A stretch of 64,000 nucleotides of DNA from Streptomyces sp. NBC_01231 (GCA_035999765.1 CP108521.1:992001-1056000); one strand, 5' to 3'; numbered from the stretch's first letter, positions 17,012-26,663 are shown. Made by a program: numbers and translations. The notes: a model not told the origin generated them from the letters alone.

Positions 17012-19147
17012 ATGGCGGCTCTGCCTGCCCGCGTCCTCTTCGGCGCCGCGTACTACCACGAGTACCGGCCTCCCTACGGCGACGAACGCCCCGACGAACG
17101 CCTCAAGACCGACCTCGATCTCATGGCCGACGCGCATGTCACCGTCATCAGGGTCGGCGAGTCCGTCTGGTCCACCTGGGAGCCCGAGAACGGGCGCTTC
17201 GACCTCGACTGGCTCCAGCCCGTCCTCGACGGCGCCCACGAACGCGGCATCTCCGTCGTCCTCGGCACCCCGACCTACGCCGTCCCGCCGTGGCTGGCCC
17301 GCCAGTACCCGGAGATCACCGGCGAGCGGCGCACCGGAGAGCGCATCGGCTGGGGCGCCCGTCAGGAGGTCGACTTCACCCACCCCGCGTTCCGGTTCCA
17401 CGCCGAGCGGATCATCCGCAAGATCGTCGCCCGGTACGCCGGGCACCCCGCGGTCATCGGCTTCCAGGTCGACAACGAACCAGGCCTGGAGCTCTTCCAC
17501 AACCACGGCGTCTTCCAGCGCTTCGTGGACCACCTGCGCGCCAGGTACGGCGACGTCGAGACCCTCAACCGCGAGTGGGGCCTGGTCTACTGGTCGCACC
17601 GGCTGTCGACGTGGGCCGACCTGTGGACCCCGGACGGTAACGCGCAGCCGCAGTACGACGTCGCCTGGCGGGAGTTCCAGGCCCGCCAGGTCACCGAGTT
17701 CATCGGCTGGCAGGCCGACATCGTCCGCGAGTACGCCGACCCCGAGCACTTCGTCACCACCTGCATCTCCTACAAGCGCCCCGGGGTGGAGGACGACGAG
17801 CTGACCGACCGCCTCGACATCGCCACGGGCAACGCGTACTACGGCATGCAGGACGATCTGCTGCTGCCCGACCCCACGCCCGACGACCACGTGCAGGGCT
17901 GGCAGACCACCGGCGTGTGGGCGCTGTACCAGACCGCCGACTGGATGTTCTCCTCCCGCCAGGAGCCCTTCCTCGTCACCGAGACCAACGCCGGCTCCAT
18001 CGGCATGCCGTGGGACAACCGCCCCGCCTACGACGGTCAGTGGCGGCAGGCGGCGTGGGCGCTGGTCGGTCGCGGGGCCCGCATGATCGAGTACTGGCAC
18101 TGGCACACGCTGCACTTCGGCGCGGAGACCTACTGGGGCGGCATCCTGCCCCACACCGGCCGTCCCGGCCGCACCTACGCCGAACTCGCGCGTCTGGGCG
18201 CCGAGTTCGAGGCGGCAGGTCCGCTCGTCGCCGGGCTCGAACCGGACGCCGACATCACGATGGTGTACTCGACGCCGAGCAAGTGGCTCATGCAGAAGTA
18301 CCCGCCGCTCGCGACACCCGACGGCGAGCCGGACCCGGAGGCCTACCACGGCATCTTCGACCCCCTCTACCGCGGCGCCTTCGACGCCGGCCGTCAGGTC
18401 CGCATCGTCCACGCCCGCCAACTGCACGACCCGCGCGGCGACCGGGAGGGCATGACGCCGGAGGAGGCAGTGGTCCGCCACCCCGTCCTCGTCGTCCCGG
18501 CGTTGTACCTCGCCGCCGACTCGACGCTCGACTGGCTGTCGGCCTACGCGCGGGCGGGCGGCCATCTGGTCCTCGGTCCGCGCACCGGCTACGCCGACCA
18601 CGAGGCCCGGGCCCGCCACGAACCGGCCCCCGGGCGACTGGTGGAGGCCGCGGGTGTCCACTACGACGAGTTCAGCAACCTCGCACAGGAGGTCCCCGTC
18701 CGGTCGGCGTCCGGTGGGCCGCTCGACCTGCCGGAGGGCGCGACGGCGACCCGCTGGGCGGACGGCCTGACCGTCACCGACGCCGAGGTGCTCGCCGGCT
18801 ACGACCACCCCCACTTCGGCCGCTGGCCCGCGGTCACCACCCGCCGCCACGGATCCGGCCGCGTCACCACCGTCGGCACCGTCCCCGGCCGCGACCTCGC
18901 CCGGGCACTGGCGGCCTGGATGGCACCGGTCTCCCGCAGCGCGTGGCAGGACCTCCCGGAATCCGTCACCGCGACGACCGGCACCTCACCCGACGGACGC
19001 CGCGTGCACATCGTCCACAACTGGAGCTGGGAGCCCGCGAGTATCCCCGCCCCGATGGGCCTCTCCGACGCCCTGACCGGCACGTCCCTCCCGGCGGGCA
19101 CGGCGCTGCACCTCGGCGCCTGGGACGTCCGCGTGTTCGCCTCCTGA
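17012..19147 (+). CDS. Beta-galactosidase, glycoside hydrolase family 42
   Basis: The 711-residue cytoplasmic enzyme removes terminal beta-galactosyl residues from imported oligosaccharides. The N-terminal TIM barrel begins VLFGAAYYHEYRP. The acid/base is Glu156 in QVDNEPGLE and the nucleophile is Glu324 in FLVTETNAGS. The trimerisation (glutamine-amidotransferase-like) and C-terminal beta domains follow. The cysteine cluster that binds zinc in some GH42 enzymes is absent. There is no signal peptide. GGAGG lies 9 bases before the ATG. Co-location with an ABC importer supports intracellular cleavage of galactosides, perhaps from galactan or arabinogalactan. Specificity for beta-1,3, 1,4 or 1,6 links cannot be read from sequence. 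Confidence 0.93.
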   Translation: MAALPARVLFGAAYYHEYRPPYGDERPDERLKTDLDLMADAHVTVIRVGESVWSTWEPENGRFDLDWLQPVLDGAHERGISVVLGTPTYAVPPWLARQYPEITGERRTGERIGWGARQEVDFTHPAFRFHAERIIRKIVARYAGHPAVIGFQVDNEPGLELFHNHGVFQRFVDHLRARYGDVETLNREWGLVYWSHRLSTWADLWTPDGNAQPQYDVAWREFQARQVTEFIGWQADIVREYADPEHFVTTCISYKRPGVEDDELTDRLDIATGNAYYGMQDDLLLPDPTPDDHVQGWQTTGVWALYQTADWMFSSRQEPFLVTETNAGSIGMPWDNRPAYDGQWRQAAWALVGRGARMIEYWHWHTLHFGAETYWGGILPHTGRPGRTYAELARLGAEFEAAGPLVAGLEPDADITMVYSTPSKWLMQKYPPLATPDGEPDPEAYHGIFDPLYRGAFDAGRQVRIVHARQLHDPRGDREGMTPEEAVVRHPVLVVPALYLAADSTLDWLSAYARAGGHLVLGPRTGYADHEARARHEPAPGRLVEAAGVHYDEFSNLAQEVPVRSASGGPLDLPEGATATRWADGLTVTDAEVLAGYDHPHFGRWPAVTTRRHGSGRVTTVGTVPGRDLARALAAWMAPVSRSAWQDLPESVTATTGTSPDGRRVHIVHNWSWEPASIPAPMGLSDALTGTSLPAGTALHLGAWDVRVFAS

Positions 19148-19193
19148 TCCGATCCCTGACCGACACCACCGTGGCCATCCCCGAGGAGGGGCT

Positions 19194-20999
19194 ATGCACA
19201 GAAGAAGAGCACGCAGAGCGCTGGGAACCTTCGTCGCGGCATCAGCGATGCTGGCGATCCCCATGGGCAGCGCGCACGCGTACAACCCGACGGGCGGGAT
19301 CGTCTACCAGCTCGGAAACGAACCATGCCTGAAGGGGCGGGGCAACTGCGCGGTCTACCCGAAGTCGGCGCAGCTGCCGAGCGGCCGTCTGGTCGCGTCC
19401 TTCGAGAAGTCCACGGTGGTGTCGGCGACGGGCAGCGCCGACCAGCAGACCCTGCCCGTCTACAAGAGCGACGACCGCGGAACGTCGTGGCAGCCGCTGT
19501 CCGAGGTCAAGGCTCCGGCGTATCTGTCCAGCGACCCCCAGTACGCGAAGTACACGAGCAACTGGACCAACCCGTACCTGTACACGCTTCCGCAGGACGT
19601 CGGGAACCTGAAGCAGGGCACGCTGCTCCTTGCGAGTGTCGTGTCGGGCGACGACTACTACTACAAGGAGCACAAGGCGGCCGACCCGAACTGGACGCCG
19701 TCCAACGACGGTGACCGCAAGGACCTGGCGATCGCCCTGTACTCCAGCACCGACGAAGGCACGACGTGGAAGGTCGTCAACGTCATCGCGACGGGCGGCT
19801 GGCAGGGCGGCAGCGCCGGCGCGACCGGGCAGAACATCGCCGCCGCGAACACGAACAAGCAGGTGGACCCCATCTGGGAGCCGTACCTGATGGTCTACAA
19901 GGGCCGACTCGTCTGCTACTACTCCGACGAGAACGACTACACCGGCTTCAACGCGACCACGGGCGCCCCCACGCTGGACCCCTCCAACGACACCGCCACG
20001 GACTCCCAGGGCCAGATCCTGGCCCACAAGACCTGGGACGGTCGCAGCGCGCAGTGGAGCGCCCCCGTCGTCGACGTCGCCGGACTGACGCAGGACATGG
20101 GAGGCGGCAAGACGGAGATCGGGGGCGGACGGCCGGGCATGGCGAACGTCGTGCGGACGACGGACGGCAAGTGGCTCCTGACCTTCGAGTACTGGGGCGG
20201 CGGAGTCAACACCAAGTACCTGCTCTCCGATGACCCGTTGAAGTTCTACACCGGCTCCGCCACCGGCACGGGCGTCACCACGTTGCCTCTTGACGCTGGT
20301 TCCCACGCCCTCGCGACGGGCGGCAGTCCGGTCCTCATCAGGCTTCCCGGCGGGCGCCTGGTGTACAACGCGGCCGGCAGCGGCAACGTCTGGGTCAACG
20401 AGAGCGGACGCGGCGACGGCACCTGGAAGGAGTACCAGACGACCTCGCAGGCCGGTTACAGCCGCAACCTGCAGTACGTCGAGGGCACCAGCCGTATCGC
20501 GATCCTCAACAACCAGGGCACCTCGACGATCGCCCACGCCGAGGTCGACCTCGGCCACTCGGCCGGCGCCTACTACCAGTTGGTGAACCGCAGGACCGAC
20601 CAGGTGATCGGCACCGGGAACAAGACCAACGACGCGAACATCGGCAACTCGGACGTACCCGACGTCCGCCTGGAGGAGCCCGGCTCGGCGGCGAACCCGG
20701 ACACCCAGTACTGGCACGTGGTGACCGAGCCGAACGGCGGCACGACCCTGCTGAACAAGTCGGGCGGCCGGGCGGCGGCCATCTGGACGGGGAGCTCGAC
20801 GGCCGGCCAACGGATCGGACAGTGGGTCGACAACAGCACCACCGGCAGCTGGAACCTGGTCAAGACCAGCGACGGGTTCTACAAGCTCCAGTCGGTCAAG
20901 AACACCACCCTGTACCTGACCGGCGCGTCCGACGGAGCGCCGCTGACCCTGCAGAGCGCGGCCACGGACGGCTCGCAGGACTGGGAGCTCGTGCAGTAG
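19194..20999 (+). CDS. Secreted propeller-type (sialidase-fold) glycosidase with ricin-type lectin domain
   Basis: The 601-residue protein has a signal peptide (RRRARRALGTFVAASAMLAI, cleavage near SAHA). A catalytic region of about 400 residues has Asp-box-like repeats (SDDRGTSWQPL and SSTDEGTTWKVV). The C-terminal 140 residues form a beta-trefoil ricin-type carbohydrate-binding domain. The fold is that of sialidase-like six-bladed propellers. GH93 exo-arabinanase-like enzymes share this look and would fit the plant-glycan context; GH33 sialidase is less likely. The substrate is therefore open. GGAGGGG precedes the ATG. It is the last gene of operon 1 and would act outside the cell, releasing sugars that the importer takes up. 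A strong terminator follows. Confidence 0.75.
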   Translation: MHRRRARRALGTFVAASAMLAIPMGSAHAYNPTGGIVYQLGNEPCLKGRGNCAVYPKSAQLPSGRLVASFEKSTVVSATGSADQQTLPVYKSDDRGTSWQPLSEVKAPAYLSSDPQYAKYTSNWTNPYLYTLPQDVGNLKQGTLLLASVVSGDDYYYKEHKAADPNWTPSNDGDRKDLAIALYSSTDEGTTWKVVNVIATGGWQGGSAGATGQNIAAANTNKQVDPIWEPYLMVYKGRLVCYYSDENDYTGFNATTGAPTLDPSNDTATDSQGQILAHKTWDGRSAQWSAPVVDVAGLTQDMGGGKTEIGGGRPGMANVVRTTDGKWLLTFEYWGGGVNTKYLLSDDPLKFYTGSATGTGVTTLPLDAGSHALATGGSPVLIRLPGGRLVYNAAGSGNVWVNESGRGDGTWKEYQTTSQAGYSRNLQYVEGTSRIAILNNQGTSTIAHAEVDLGHSAGAYYQLVNRRTDQVIGTGNKTNDANIGNSDVPDVRLEEPGSAANPDTQYWHVVTEPNGGTTLLNKSGGRAAAIWTGSSTAGQRIGQWVDNSTTGSWNLVKTSDGFYKLQSVKNTTLYLTGASDGAPLTLQSAATDGSQDWELVQ

Positions 21000-21022
21000 G
21001 CGTCGGCTTTCCCTGTCGTCGG

Positions 21023-21068
21023 CACCCCGTACGAGGGCTCTCGAAAGCGCGGCCCCTCGCACGGGGTG
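21023..21068. terminator. Bidirectional hairpin terminator
   Basis: A 15-bp stem with one mismatch (21023-21037 with 21054-21068) and a 16-base loop lies between the convergent ends of carbohydrate operons 1 and 2. Confidence 0.8.
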
Positions 21069-21069
21069 G

Positions 21070-22089
21070 TCACTCGGGCGGACCTGTCCGGTGGGTCAGG
21101 AGCGGCGGCTGTTTCCGGTCGGCTATGGCCTCGCGCAGGCGGTGTTGTACGGCGGCCGGGGCGCCCACCGCCAGGAGTGCCTCCCGCAGCGCGCCCGCGA
21201 TCGGGGGCACATCGAGTACCCGGGGCCGGGCCAGCGGCGCCTCGGTGGCCAGACGGGCTCTGATGTGGTCCCGCAGCAGTACCTGGTCGTTCTGCAGGGT
21301 GCCGCCGCCGAGTACCACCGGTGTCGGGGTGCGCAGCAGGCGGAGTCGGCGCAGCAGGGCGGTCACCATGACGACGATCTCGTCGCCGAGGCGTTCCACG
21401 ATGCCCCGTGCCACGGCGTCGCCGTCGGCGGCGGTCGCGAAGACCAGGGGTGCCAGGCCGTGCAGCGCGGTCACCGGTAGGTCGCCGCTGCTGACGGCCA
21501 GCGCGACGGACTCCACGCTGGCCAGGCCGAAGTGCCCCGGCAGGGTTTTCCGCAGCCGGGTCGCCGGTCCCCGCCCGTCGCCCGCGCGGACGGCGGCCCC
21601 CAGGCCCGCCCGGGCCACGGCGAGCCCGCCGCCCCAGTCCCCGGTGAGGTCACCGAGGGACAGGAAGCGGGCCGAACGGCCCCCCGGATGGACCGCGGCC
21701 GCGTTGATGCCTGCTCCGGACACCACCGCGACTCCCCAGCCGTCCGGTGCGCCGGCGTTCAGGACGGCGAGCGTGTCGTTGCGCACCAGGGTCCGGTCGG
21801 CCACGCCCAGGCGGGTCAACTGCCGTAGCGCCAGGCGCTCCTGGGCCCGGCGGTCGACGTTGGCGAGGAAGTACGCGCCGACCGAGACCGGCGTCGTGTC
21901 GGGAAGGCCGGCCTCCGCCAGCGCGTGCCGGCCCAGGTGGGCGAGCCGTTCGGTGGTGATCTCCATTCCCTCGGTGTGCGGACGGGTGCCCGGGCCGCGT
22001 ACCCAGGACAGCAGCCGTCCCTCGGTGTCCGCGAGGACGAGGTCGGTCTTGGAGTTTCCTCCGTCGACGCCCACCACGAGGTCAGGCAT
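21070..22089 (-). CDS. BadF/BadG-family sugar kinase (N-acetylglucosamine kinase-like)
   Basis: The 339-residue ASKHA-fold kinase probably phosphorylates a hexose or amino sugar in the cytoplasm with ATP. The first phosphate loop is VVGVDGGNSKTDLVLAD. The second is SGAGINAAAV, with the adjacent conserved GDLTGDWGGG. The adenosine motif lies near VVLGGGTLQND. Such kinases act on free GlcNAc or glucosamine in related loci; the sugar is not certain here. Its start overlaps the end of the GH4 gene by 8 bases, so it is the last gene of operon 2. It probably phosphorylates the monosaccharide released by the GH4 enzyme. Confidence 0.85.
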   Translation of the reverse strand: MPDLVVGVDGGNSKTDLVLADTEGRLLSWVRGPGTRPHTEGMEITTERLAHLGRHALAEAGLPDTTPVSVGAYFLANVDRRAQERLALRQLTRLGVADRTLVRNDTLAVLNAGAPDGWGVAVVSGAGINAAAVHPGGRSARFLSLGDLTGDWGGGLAVARAGLGAAVRAGDGRGPATRLRKTLPGHFGLASVESVALAVSSGDLPVTALHGLAPLVFATAADGDAVARGIVERLGDEIVVMVTALLRRLRLLRTPTPVVLGGGTLQNDQVLLRDHIRARLATEAPLARPRVLDVPPIAGALREALLAVGAPAAVQHRLREAIADRKQPPLLTHRTGPPE

Positions 22090-23365
22090 CGACGGCCTCG
22101 CTCGTGAAGAACCGGGGCAGATGGGGGCGGTTTGCCTCCAGCAGGGCGTCGAGAAGCGTCTCCGCCCGCACCCATTCGCGTACCAGCGGGTTGGCGATCA
22201 GGGCGCGCCGGGCCACCGTCCGGTCCCCCGTCAACGCGGCCTCGACGGTGAGGGTCTCGTACGCGGTGACCGCCTGGACGAGCCCGAGCATCTCGGGCGG
22301 CAGCGGTGGCACGGGGAGCGGATGCGGCCCGTCGGTGTCGACGTGGGCCGGCACCTCGACCACGGCCTCGTCCGGCAGGCCGGCCAGGACTCCGTCGTTG
22401 CGTACGTTCACGTAGTGGTGGGCGCCGTCGCCGGTGAGCAGGCTGGTGACCAGGGCGGCCGCGGCTTCGCTGTAGTACGCCCCGCCGCGCTGCTCCAGCA
22501 GGTCGGGCTTGCGGTCCAGGCCGGGGTCCGCGTAGAGGGTCAGCAACTCCCTTTCGATGGCGAGGACTTGTGAGGCACGGTGGGTTCCGGCCTGCTGGGC
22601 CCGGACCTCGTCGTCCGTGCAGTAGAAGTAGTGGAGGTAGTACGAGGGGATGGCACCGAGGTCGCGCAGCGCCCCGGCGGGGACGCGGGTCTGCGCGGCG
22701 AGTTCGTCGAGGGCGTCGCCGCTCAGCAGTTCCGGCAGGCGGTCCACTCCGTCCACGGTGACCGAGCGGATCCAGGACAGGTGGTTGAGTCCTGCGTGGC
22801 CGAGCCGTACGCGGTCGGCTTCGGTGCCGAGGCGGGCCGCCAACTGCCGCTGGAACTTGATCGCCACATTGCACAGGCCGACGGCGCGATGCCCGGCGTC
22901 CAGCAGGGCGCGGGTGACGATGCCGACCGGGTTGGTGAAGTCGACGATCCAGGCGCCGGGCCTGGCGCGGCGGCGTACCTCCGCGGCGATGTCGAGCACC
23001 ACCGGCACCGTGCGCAGGGCCTTCGCGAAGCCGCCGGGGCCGGTGGTCTCCTGCCCCAGCAGGCCGAAGCGGTTCGGCAGGGTCTCGTCCACCAGACGGG
23101 CCGCCTGCCCGCCCACGCGGAGTTGGACGAGCACCGCGGCCGCTCCGTCGACCGCGTGGGCAAGGTCGCCGGTGGTGGTCAGGCGGCCGGGGAAGCCGTG
23201 CCGGGCGAGGATACGACGGGACAGGCCGCCGATCACGGCCAGCCGTTCGGCGTCGATGTCGTGCAGGACGAGTTCGTCGACGGGCAGCACACCGGCGCGC
23301 CGGGCGAAACCCTCGATCAGTTCGGGTGTGTAGGTACTGCCACCGCCGACAACGGTGATCTTCAT
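22082..23365 (-). CDS. Glycoside hydrolase family 4, 6-phospho-beta-glucosidase type
   Basis: The 427-residue enzyme hydrolyses glycosides by an NAD+- and metal-dependent redox mechanism. The Rossmann motif is ITVVGGGSTYTPEL. The metal ligands are in GLCNVAIKF (Cys-Asn) and GLNHLSW (His). Family members of this branch are annotated as 6-phospho-beta-glucosidases. No PTS genes are present, and the importer is an ABC system, so the substrate may be unphosphorylated or phosphorylated by another kinase. Length and motifs are normal. It lies 30 bases downstream of the second permease gene and overlaps the kinase gene. Confidence 0.9.
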   Translation of the reverse strand: MKITVVGGGSTYTPELIEGFARRAGVLPVDELVLHDIDAERLAVIGGLSRRILARHGFPGRLTTTGDLAHAVDGAAAVLVQLRVGGQAARLVDETLPNRFGLLGQETTGPGGFAKALRTVPVVLDIAAEVRRRARPGAWIVDFTNPVGIVTRALLDAGHRAVGLCNVAIKFQRQLAARLGTEADRVRLGHAGLNHLSWIRSVTVDGVDRLPELLSGDALDELAAQTRVPAGALRDLGAIPSYYLHYFYCTDDEVRAQQAGTHRASQVLAIERELLTLYADPGLDRKPDLLEQRGGAYYSEAAAALVTSLLTGDGAHHYVNVRNDGVLAGLPDEAVVEVPAHVDTDGPHPLPVPPLPPEMLGLVQAVTAYETLTVEAALTGDRTVARRALIANPLVREWVRAETLLDALLEANRPHLPRFFTSEAVDA

Positions 23366-23395
23366 CGTGCTCCTGGAGTGTGCGTGGGGGGAGGT

Positions 23396-24259
23396 TCAGC
23401 CCTTGACGCCGGTCAGCGCGATGCCCTCGACGAAGACCTTCTGCGCCAGGAAGAACAGCACCAGGACGGGCAGCAGGAACATCAGTGAGGCCGCCATCTG
23501 CAGCTCGTAGGCGTTCTGGTGCCCGTTCTTGGCGAGCTGGCTGAGGGCCACCGCGAGGGTCTGGCCGGTGTCGCTGTTGCCCGTGTAGAGCAGCGGGTTG
23601 TAGAAGTCGTTCCACGCGTACAGGAACGCGAAGAGCCCCACGGCGGCGATCGCCGGCTTGGCCATGGGGATCAGGACCCGCCACAGGATGCGCAGTTCGC
23701 CCGCGCCGTCGACCCGGGCCGCCTCGGTGAACTCGTCGGGGATGGTCAGGAAGAACTGGCGCAGCAGGAAGATGCTGAAGGCGTCGCCGAAGAAGGACGG
23801 GACAATGAGGGGTTTGAGTGTGCCCACCCAGCCGACGTGCGCGTACATGACGTACAGGGGAAGGCTGGTGACCTGTGCCGGGATCATCATCGCGGCGAGG
23901 ACCACCAGGAAGACGCCCTCCCGGCCACGCCACCGCAGCCGGGCCAGCGCGTAGGCCACGGGTACCGAGGAGACGACGACGCCCACCGTGGACAGTCCGG
24001 CGTACAGCATCGTGTTGAGCAGGTCGCGGCCGAACGGCATGGCCGAGAAGACCTTGCGGAAGTTGCCGAACTCCCAGGGGGAGGGCCACAGCGAGCCGGT
24101 GCCGGCCTGGTGCCGGGTCATGAACGCGGTGAGCACGCCGATGGTCAGCGGCAGCAGGAAGCACAGCGCGATCGCGACGGCCGGCGCGTGCTCGGCCAGC
24201 AGGTACAACAGGCGTCGTCCCGTGCGAGGTTGACGTTTCGTCAGGTCGAGAGTGCTCAT
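23396..24259 (-). CDS. ABC sugar transporter permease, MalG type
   Basis: The 287-residue protein has six membrane helices. The EAA loop is FTEAARVDGAGELRILWRVL followed by IPMAKP. It ends in the typical GIALTGVKG. The ATG at 24259 overlaps the TGA of the upstream permease gene (ATGA), indicating coupled translation. It is paired with the 332-residue permease encoded upstream and the lipoprotein at 25257-26606. Confidence 0.92.
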   Translation of the reverse strand: MSTLDLTKRQPRTGRRLLYLLAEHAPAVAIALCFLLPLTIGVLTAFMTRHQAGTGSLWPSPWEFGNFRKVFSAMPFGRDLLNTMLYAGLSTVGVVVSSVPVAYALARLRWRGREGVFLVVLAAMMIPAQVTSLPLYVMYAHVGWVGTLKPLIVPSFFGDAFSIFLLRQFFLTIPDEFTEAARVDGAGELRILWRVLIPMAKPAIAAVGLFAFLYAWNDFYNPLLYTGNSDTGQTLAVALSQLAKNGHQNAYELQMAASLMFLLPVLVLFFLAQKVFVEGIALTGVKG

Positions 24260-25254
24260 CGGCCACCGCCCGCGTGGTGCACGAAGCGGCGCGAGGCGCG
24301 GATGAAGACCACGGTCGCCGCGAAGATGACCAGGAACAGCAGCCAGGCCATGGCCGAGGCGTAGCCGGTCTTGAAGTAGGAGAAGCCCTGCCGGTACAGC
24401 TCCGTGGAGTAGAACAGCAGGGAGTTGGCCGGGTAGCCGATCAGGTCGTTGCTGGACGACGTGGCGTTCGCGGAGCTGGAGGCGACGAACGCCTCGGTGA
24501 AGTACTGGAAGGTGTAGATCATTCCGGTGAGCAGCGCGAAGAAGATGACCGGGGAGATCGCCGGGAGGGTGATGCTGCGGAACTTCCGCAACGCGCCCGC
24601 ACCGTCGAGTTCGGCGGCCTCGTACAGCTCGCGCGGTACGTCGAGCATGGCGGCGGAGAAGATGACCATCACGTTGCCGCTGGCCCACAGCGCCATCATG
24701 ACGAGGCTCGGCTTGGACCAGGCGGGGTCGGAGAACCAGCCGGGGCCATCCACGCCCACGAGACCCAGCAGCCGGTTGAGCGGCCCGACCGGGTTGAGCA
24801 GCACGATGAACGACAGGGCGGCGGCCACGACCGGCACCATGGACGGCAGGAAGAACAGCGTGCGGTACACGGCCCTGCCGCGCTTGACGCGGATGATCAC
24901 CCAGGCGGCGAGCATGGCCCAGGCGGTGCGCAGCGGCACCATGACGACGACCATCCACAGTGTGTTGCGTACGGCCACCCAGAAGGTGTCGGACTGGCTG
25001 AACAGGGCGCGGTAGTTGCGCAGTCCGACGAACCGCACCGGCCGGTAGGAGCCGGCCTGGAAGTCGGTGAGGGAGTAGTAGAGCGTGGCGGCCACCGGGT
25101 AGAGCACGAAGACGGTGAACCCGAGGACGAACGGGGACAGGAAGGCGAGGACGACCCACCAGCGGGCTCTGCTCGGACGGCGCCGCCCGCCCCGGGCAGG
25201 GCGCGGGTGCGCCGTGCCCGGGGCGTCGCCCACGGGGGCGAGAACGGTCGTCAT
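24256..25254 (-). CDS. ABC sugar transporter permease, MalF type
   Basis: The 332-residue protein has six helices after a 30-residue basic cytoplasmic start. The EAA loop reads ELYEAAELDGAGALRKFRSI followed by TLPAISP. The ATG at 25254 lies two bases after the stop of the binding-protein gene. A Ser/Asn-rich insert (VASSSANATSSSND) sits in the external loop before helix 6. It is the second gene of operon 2. Confidence 0.92.
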   Translation of the reverse strand: MTTVLAPVGDAPGTAHPRPARGGRRRPSRARWWVVLAFLSPFVLGFTVFVLYPVAATLYYSLTDFQAGSYRPVRFVGLRNYRALFSQSDTFWVAVRNTLWMVVVMVPLRTAWAMLAAWVIIRVKRGRAVYRTLFFLPSMVPVVAAALSFIVLLNPVGPLNRLLGLVGVDGPGWFSDPAWSKPSLVMMALWASGNVMVIFSAAMLDVPRELYEAAELDGAGALRKFRSITLPAISPVIFFALLTGMIYTFQYFTEAFVASSSANATSSSNDLIGYPANSLLFYSTELYRQGFSYFKTGYASAMAWLLFLVIFAATVVFIRASRRFVHHAGGGR

Positions 25255-25256
25255 CC

Positions 25257-26606
25257 CTACTGCCCGCTGTCGGAGTTGAGGCCGTCGATCTTCTTGCCGA
25301 CCCCTGCCAGTCCGCCGGCGGGGTCCTTCACCTTGCCCTGCTCGTAGTCGAGGAGGAAGGCGCGCCAGGTGTCCATGTCCTCGATGCCGGCCGGGGTGAG
25401 CGTCTTGTAGGAGGAGTGCGGGTTCTGGAAGATGTCGACGAACGGCTTCCAGTGCGGGTCGTCCGCCTTGTCCCAGGCCTTGAGCGCGGCGAACGTGCTC
25501 GGGACGTTGTAGACCGTGTCCGCGAGGGTGTTCAGGAACGTGGTGTCGGTGGTGAGCTGCTGGAGCGCGAAGAACGCCTCCTGCTTCTGCTGGGAGCCCG
25601 CGGACAGATAGGCGACGGTGCCGAGCGTGGCGCCCGCGCCGTAGGTGCCCGAGGACCCGTCCAGGACCGGCATCGGTACGACGCCGTAGTCGAAGTCCTT
25701 CTTCTCCGTGGCGATCTCGCCGACGTGCCACTCACCGTCGTACTCCATCGCCGCGGCGCCGGTCAGCAGCGGGTTGCCCGCGTCGTCCGCGTGCGGCTGG
25801 TAGCGGCCCACGAACTTCTGCACGTTCGCCTTGCCGTAGTAGTCGATGAGCTCCTGGTCCCAGGTGAGGATCTGCTGCCACTTGGGGTCGGAGGCGAAAG
25901 TTGTTTTGCCGTCCTTGCCGTAGAAGTCGGTGCCGCTGTGCGCTCCGACGAAGAGGTACCGGTTGACGTCGTAGTCGGAGCGGGGGACGAAGCCGTAGGT
26001 CTTGATGGAGCCGTCCGCGTTCTTGGCCGTCAACTTCTTGGCGTCGGCGGTCAGTTCGGCGAGGGTGGTGGGGGGCTTGGTGATGCCGGCCGCGGCGAAC
26101 ATCTTCTTGTTGTAGTAGAGCGCGAACGCATCGGTCAGCAGCGGCAGCGCGCACTGCTTGCTCTGGTAGCGGGTGTAGACGAGGGTCGCGGGCGGGAAGG
26201 TCTTCGCCGTGTCGATCTTGGCCGAGGACAGGTAGGGGCCGAGGTCGGCGACCGTGCCGTTGTAGCAGAACTTCGCCACGTTGTCGGGCGTGGAGCTGAT
26301 GAAGACGTCGGGCGGGTTGCCCGCGGCGACCGCCTTGGCGTAGGCGGCGTCGTCCTTGTTGGGCACGAACTTCACGGTCAGCCACGGGTACTTGGTGTGC
26401 AGTCGGCTCAGTGTCGCCTTGAACGCCGCCACTTCGTTGGGGAGGTGGTTGAACGTCCAGACCGTGACGGTGGTGGCCTTGTGCGAGGCACCCGGCGAGA
26501 TGGCGGAGTCGGGCTGTGAGGAGGCGGGCCCGGATGACGTACAGCCGGCCAGCAACAGCACGCCGGCAGCCGTGACGGCCGCGGCCCCGGTGATAGGTTT
26601 GAACAC
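25257..26606 (-). CDS. ABC sugar transporter, solute-binding lipoprotein
   Basis: The 449-residue extracytoplasmic binding protein has a signal peptide (ITGAAAVTAAGVLLL) and lipobox LAGC. The mature part begins VTVWTFNHLPNEVAAF, typical of family 1 sugar-binding proteins. The GTG at 26606 has GAGGAAGGA at good spacing; the longer open frame upstream includes intergenic sequence. It is the first gene of operon 2. As in operon 1, no ATPase gene is present, so a shared ATPase is expected. The ligand is probably a beta-linked disaccharide processed by the GH4 enzyme; this rests on context. Confidence 0.9.
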   Translation of the reverse strand: MFKPITGAAAVTAAGVLLLAGCTSSGPASSQPDSAISPGASHKATTVTVWTFNHLPNEVAAFKATLSRLHTKYPWLTVKFVPNKDDAAYAKAVAAGNPPDVFISSTPDNVAKFCYNGTVADLGPYLSSAKIDTAKTFPPATLVYTRYQSKQCALPLLTDAFALYYNKKMFAAAGITKPPTTLAELTADAKKLTAKNADGSIKTYGFVPRSDYDVNRYLFVGAHSGTDFYGKDGKTTFASDPKWQQILTWDQELIDYYGKANVQKFVGRYQPHADDAGNPLLTGAAAMEYDGEWHVGEIATEKKDFDYGVVPMPVLDGSSGTYGAGATLGTVAYLSAGSQQKQEAFFALQQLTTDTTFLNTLADTVYNVPSTFAALKAWDKADDPHWKPFVDIFQNPHSSYKTLTPAGIEDMDTWRAFLLDYEQGKVKDPAGGLAGVGKKIDGLNSDSGQ

Positions 26607-26663
26607 TGATCGTCCTTCCTCGGAGACGGGATTTCCTGGGTGACGGATCGGTCGTCGGTCGAT

